Below are positions 12,921 to 12,973 of a DNA stretch of 12,973 nucleotides, piece by piece. Below the pieces are notes generated by a model. It searched no databases and was not told where the DNA came from. It saw only the letters and a list, made by a program, of their open reading frames with translations. Source of the DNA: Thermoplasmata archaeon (lineage in GTDB: Archaea; Thermoplasmatota; Thermoplasmata; Lutacidiplasmatales; UBA184). The position numbers were made by a program, and so were the translations under genes. Each line of letters starts with the position of its first letter. Positions within the stretch are counted from its first letter, which is position 1. The DNA lies in assembly GCA_030040755.1 (NCBI GenBank), contig JASHTC010000172.1, positions 1 to 12,973 of the forward strand, read 5' to 3'.

Positions 12921-12973
12921 ATGCCGCCCGAGGAGCCGGACTCCGGAGCCCCGTCGTCCCGGGCGATCCAGCA
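12921..12973 (+). CDS. start of an unknown gene, cut by the window end
   Basis: ATG 12921 opens a frame with no stop before the window ends: MPPEEPDSGAPSSRAIQ and onwards. The support is the CTTTATC box at the leaderless distance and the location right after a completed gene. The visible 17 residues are a Pro/Ser/Glu-rich, probably disordered N-terminus; no function can be given. Confidence 0.5.
   Translation, partial: MPPEEPDSGAPSSRAIQ

Noticed and set aside
10595..12922. 775-codon minus-strand frame spanning several + strand genes
   Set aside because: It runs across the end of DUF1028, Pcc1-like, protease and bactofilin-like genes that all have motifs on the + strand; it is a composition effect.

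Overview
The window looks like a piece of a high-GC archaeal chromosome, most plausibly a terrestrial Thermoplasmatota-type lineage; this assignment is inference. The grounds are a ferredoxin plus geranylgeranyl-reductase pair (saturation of archaeal isoprenoid lipids), a Pcc1-like KEOPS subunit, a CARF-like/winged-helix archaeal regulator, and TATA-like boxes 28-31 bases upstream of start codons that have little or no leader. All supported genes are on the + strand. The many long minus-strand frames are by-products of GC-rich codon use. No rRNA, tRNA, CRISPR array, insertion sequence or integrase was seen.

Layout: (1) 3-548, the C-terminal part of a CARF-like/winged-helix protein. (2) 549-892, a 344-base gap that begins with an AT-rich, promoter-like island and then carries several strong hairpins; it may encode a structured RNA. 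(3) 893-3558, an unrecognised 161-residue protein translationally coupled (GTGA overlap) to an amylo-alpha-1,6-glucosidase-like glycogen debranching enzyme. (4) 3644-6209, an ABC-2 type export system (ATPase then permease) followed by a flavin-reductase-like protein, each junction again a GTGA overlap. (5) 6265-7242, thioredoxin reductase with its own promoter. (6) 7304-9738, a 2x[4Fe-4S] ferredoxin, geranylgeranyl reductase and two unrecognised alanine-rich helical proteins in a tight run. (7) 9747-11809, a DUF1028 protein with a C-terminal PG_binding_2-like module, a Pcc1-like protein and a CPBP-family membrane protease. (8) 11810-12040, an intergenic stretch with a weak hairpin and a 22-codon upstream reading frame. 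(9) 12041-12874, a bactofilin-like beta-helix protein. (10) 12921 to the end, the first codons of another gene with a good promoter.

How the genes work together: ferredoxin is the likely electron donor to geranylgeranyl reductase, which saturates the membrane lipid chains. The neighbouring thioredoxin reductase and flavin-reductase-like genes make this a redox-rich block, but a shared electron path is only a hypothesis. Most of the content is housekeeping. The least explained parts are the structured 549-892 gap, the 161-residue partner of the debranching enzyme, the two small proteins behind geranylgeranyl reductase, and the archaeal bactofilin-like protein. I do not see a clear new multi-gene system and do not claim one.
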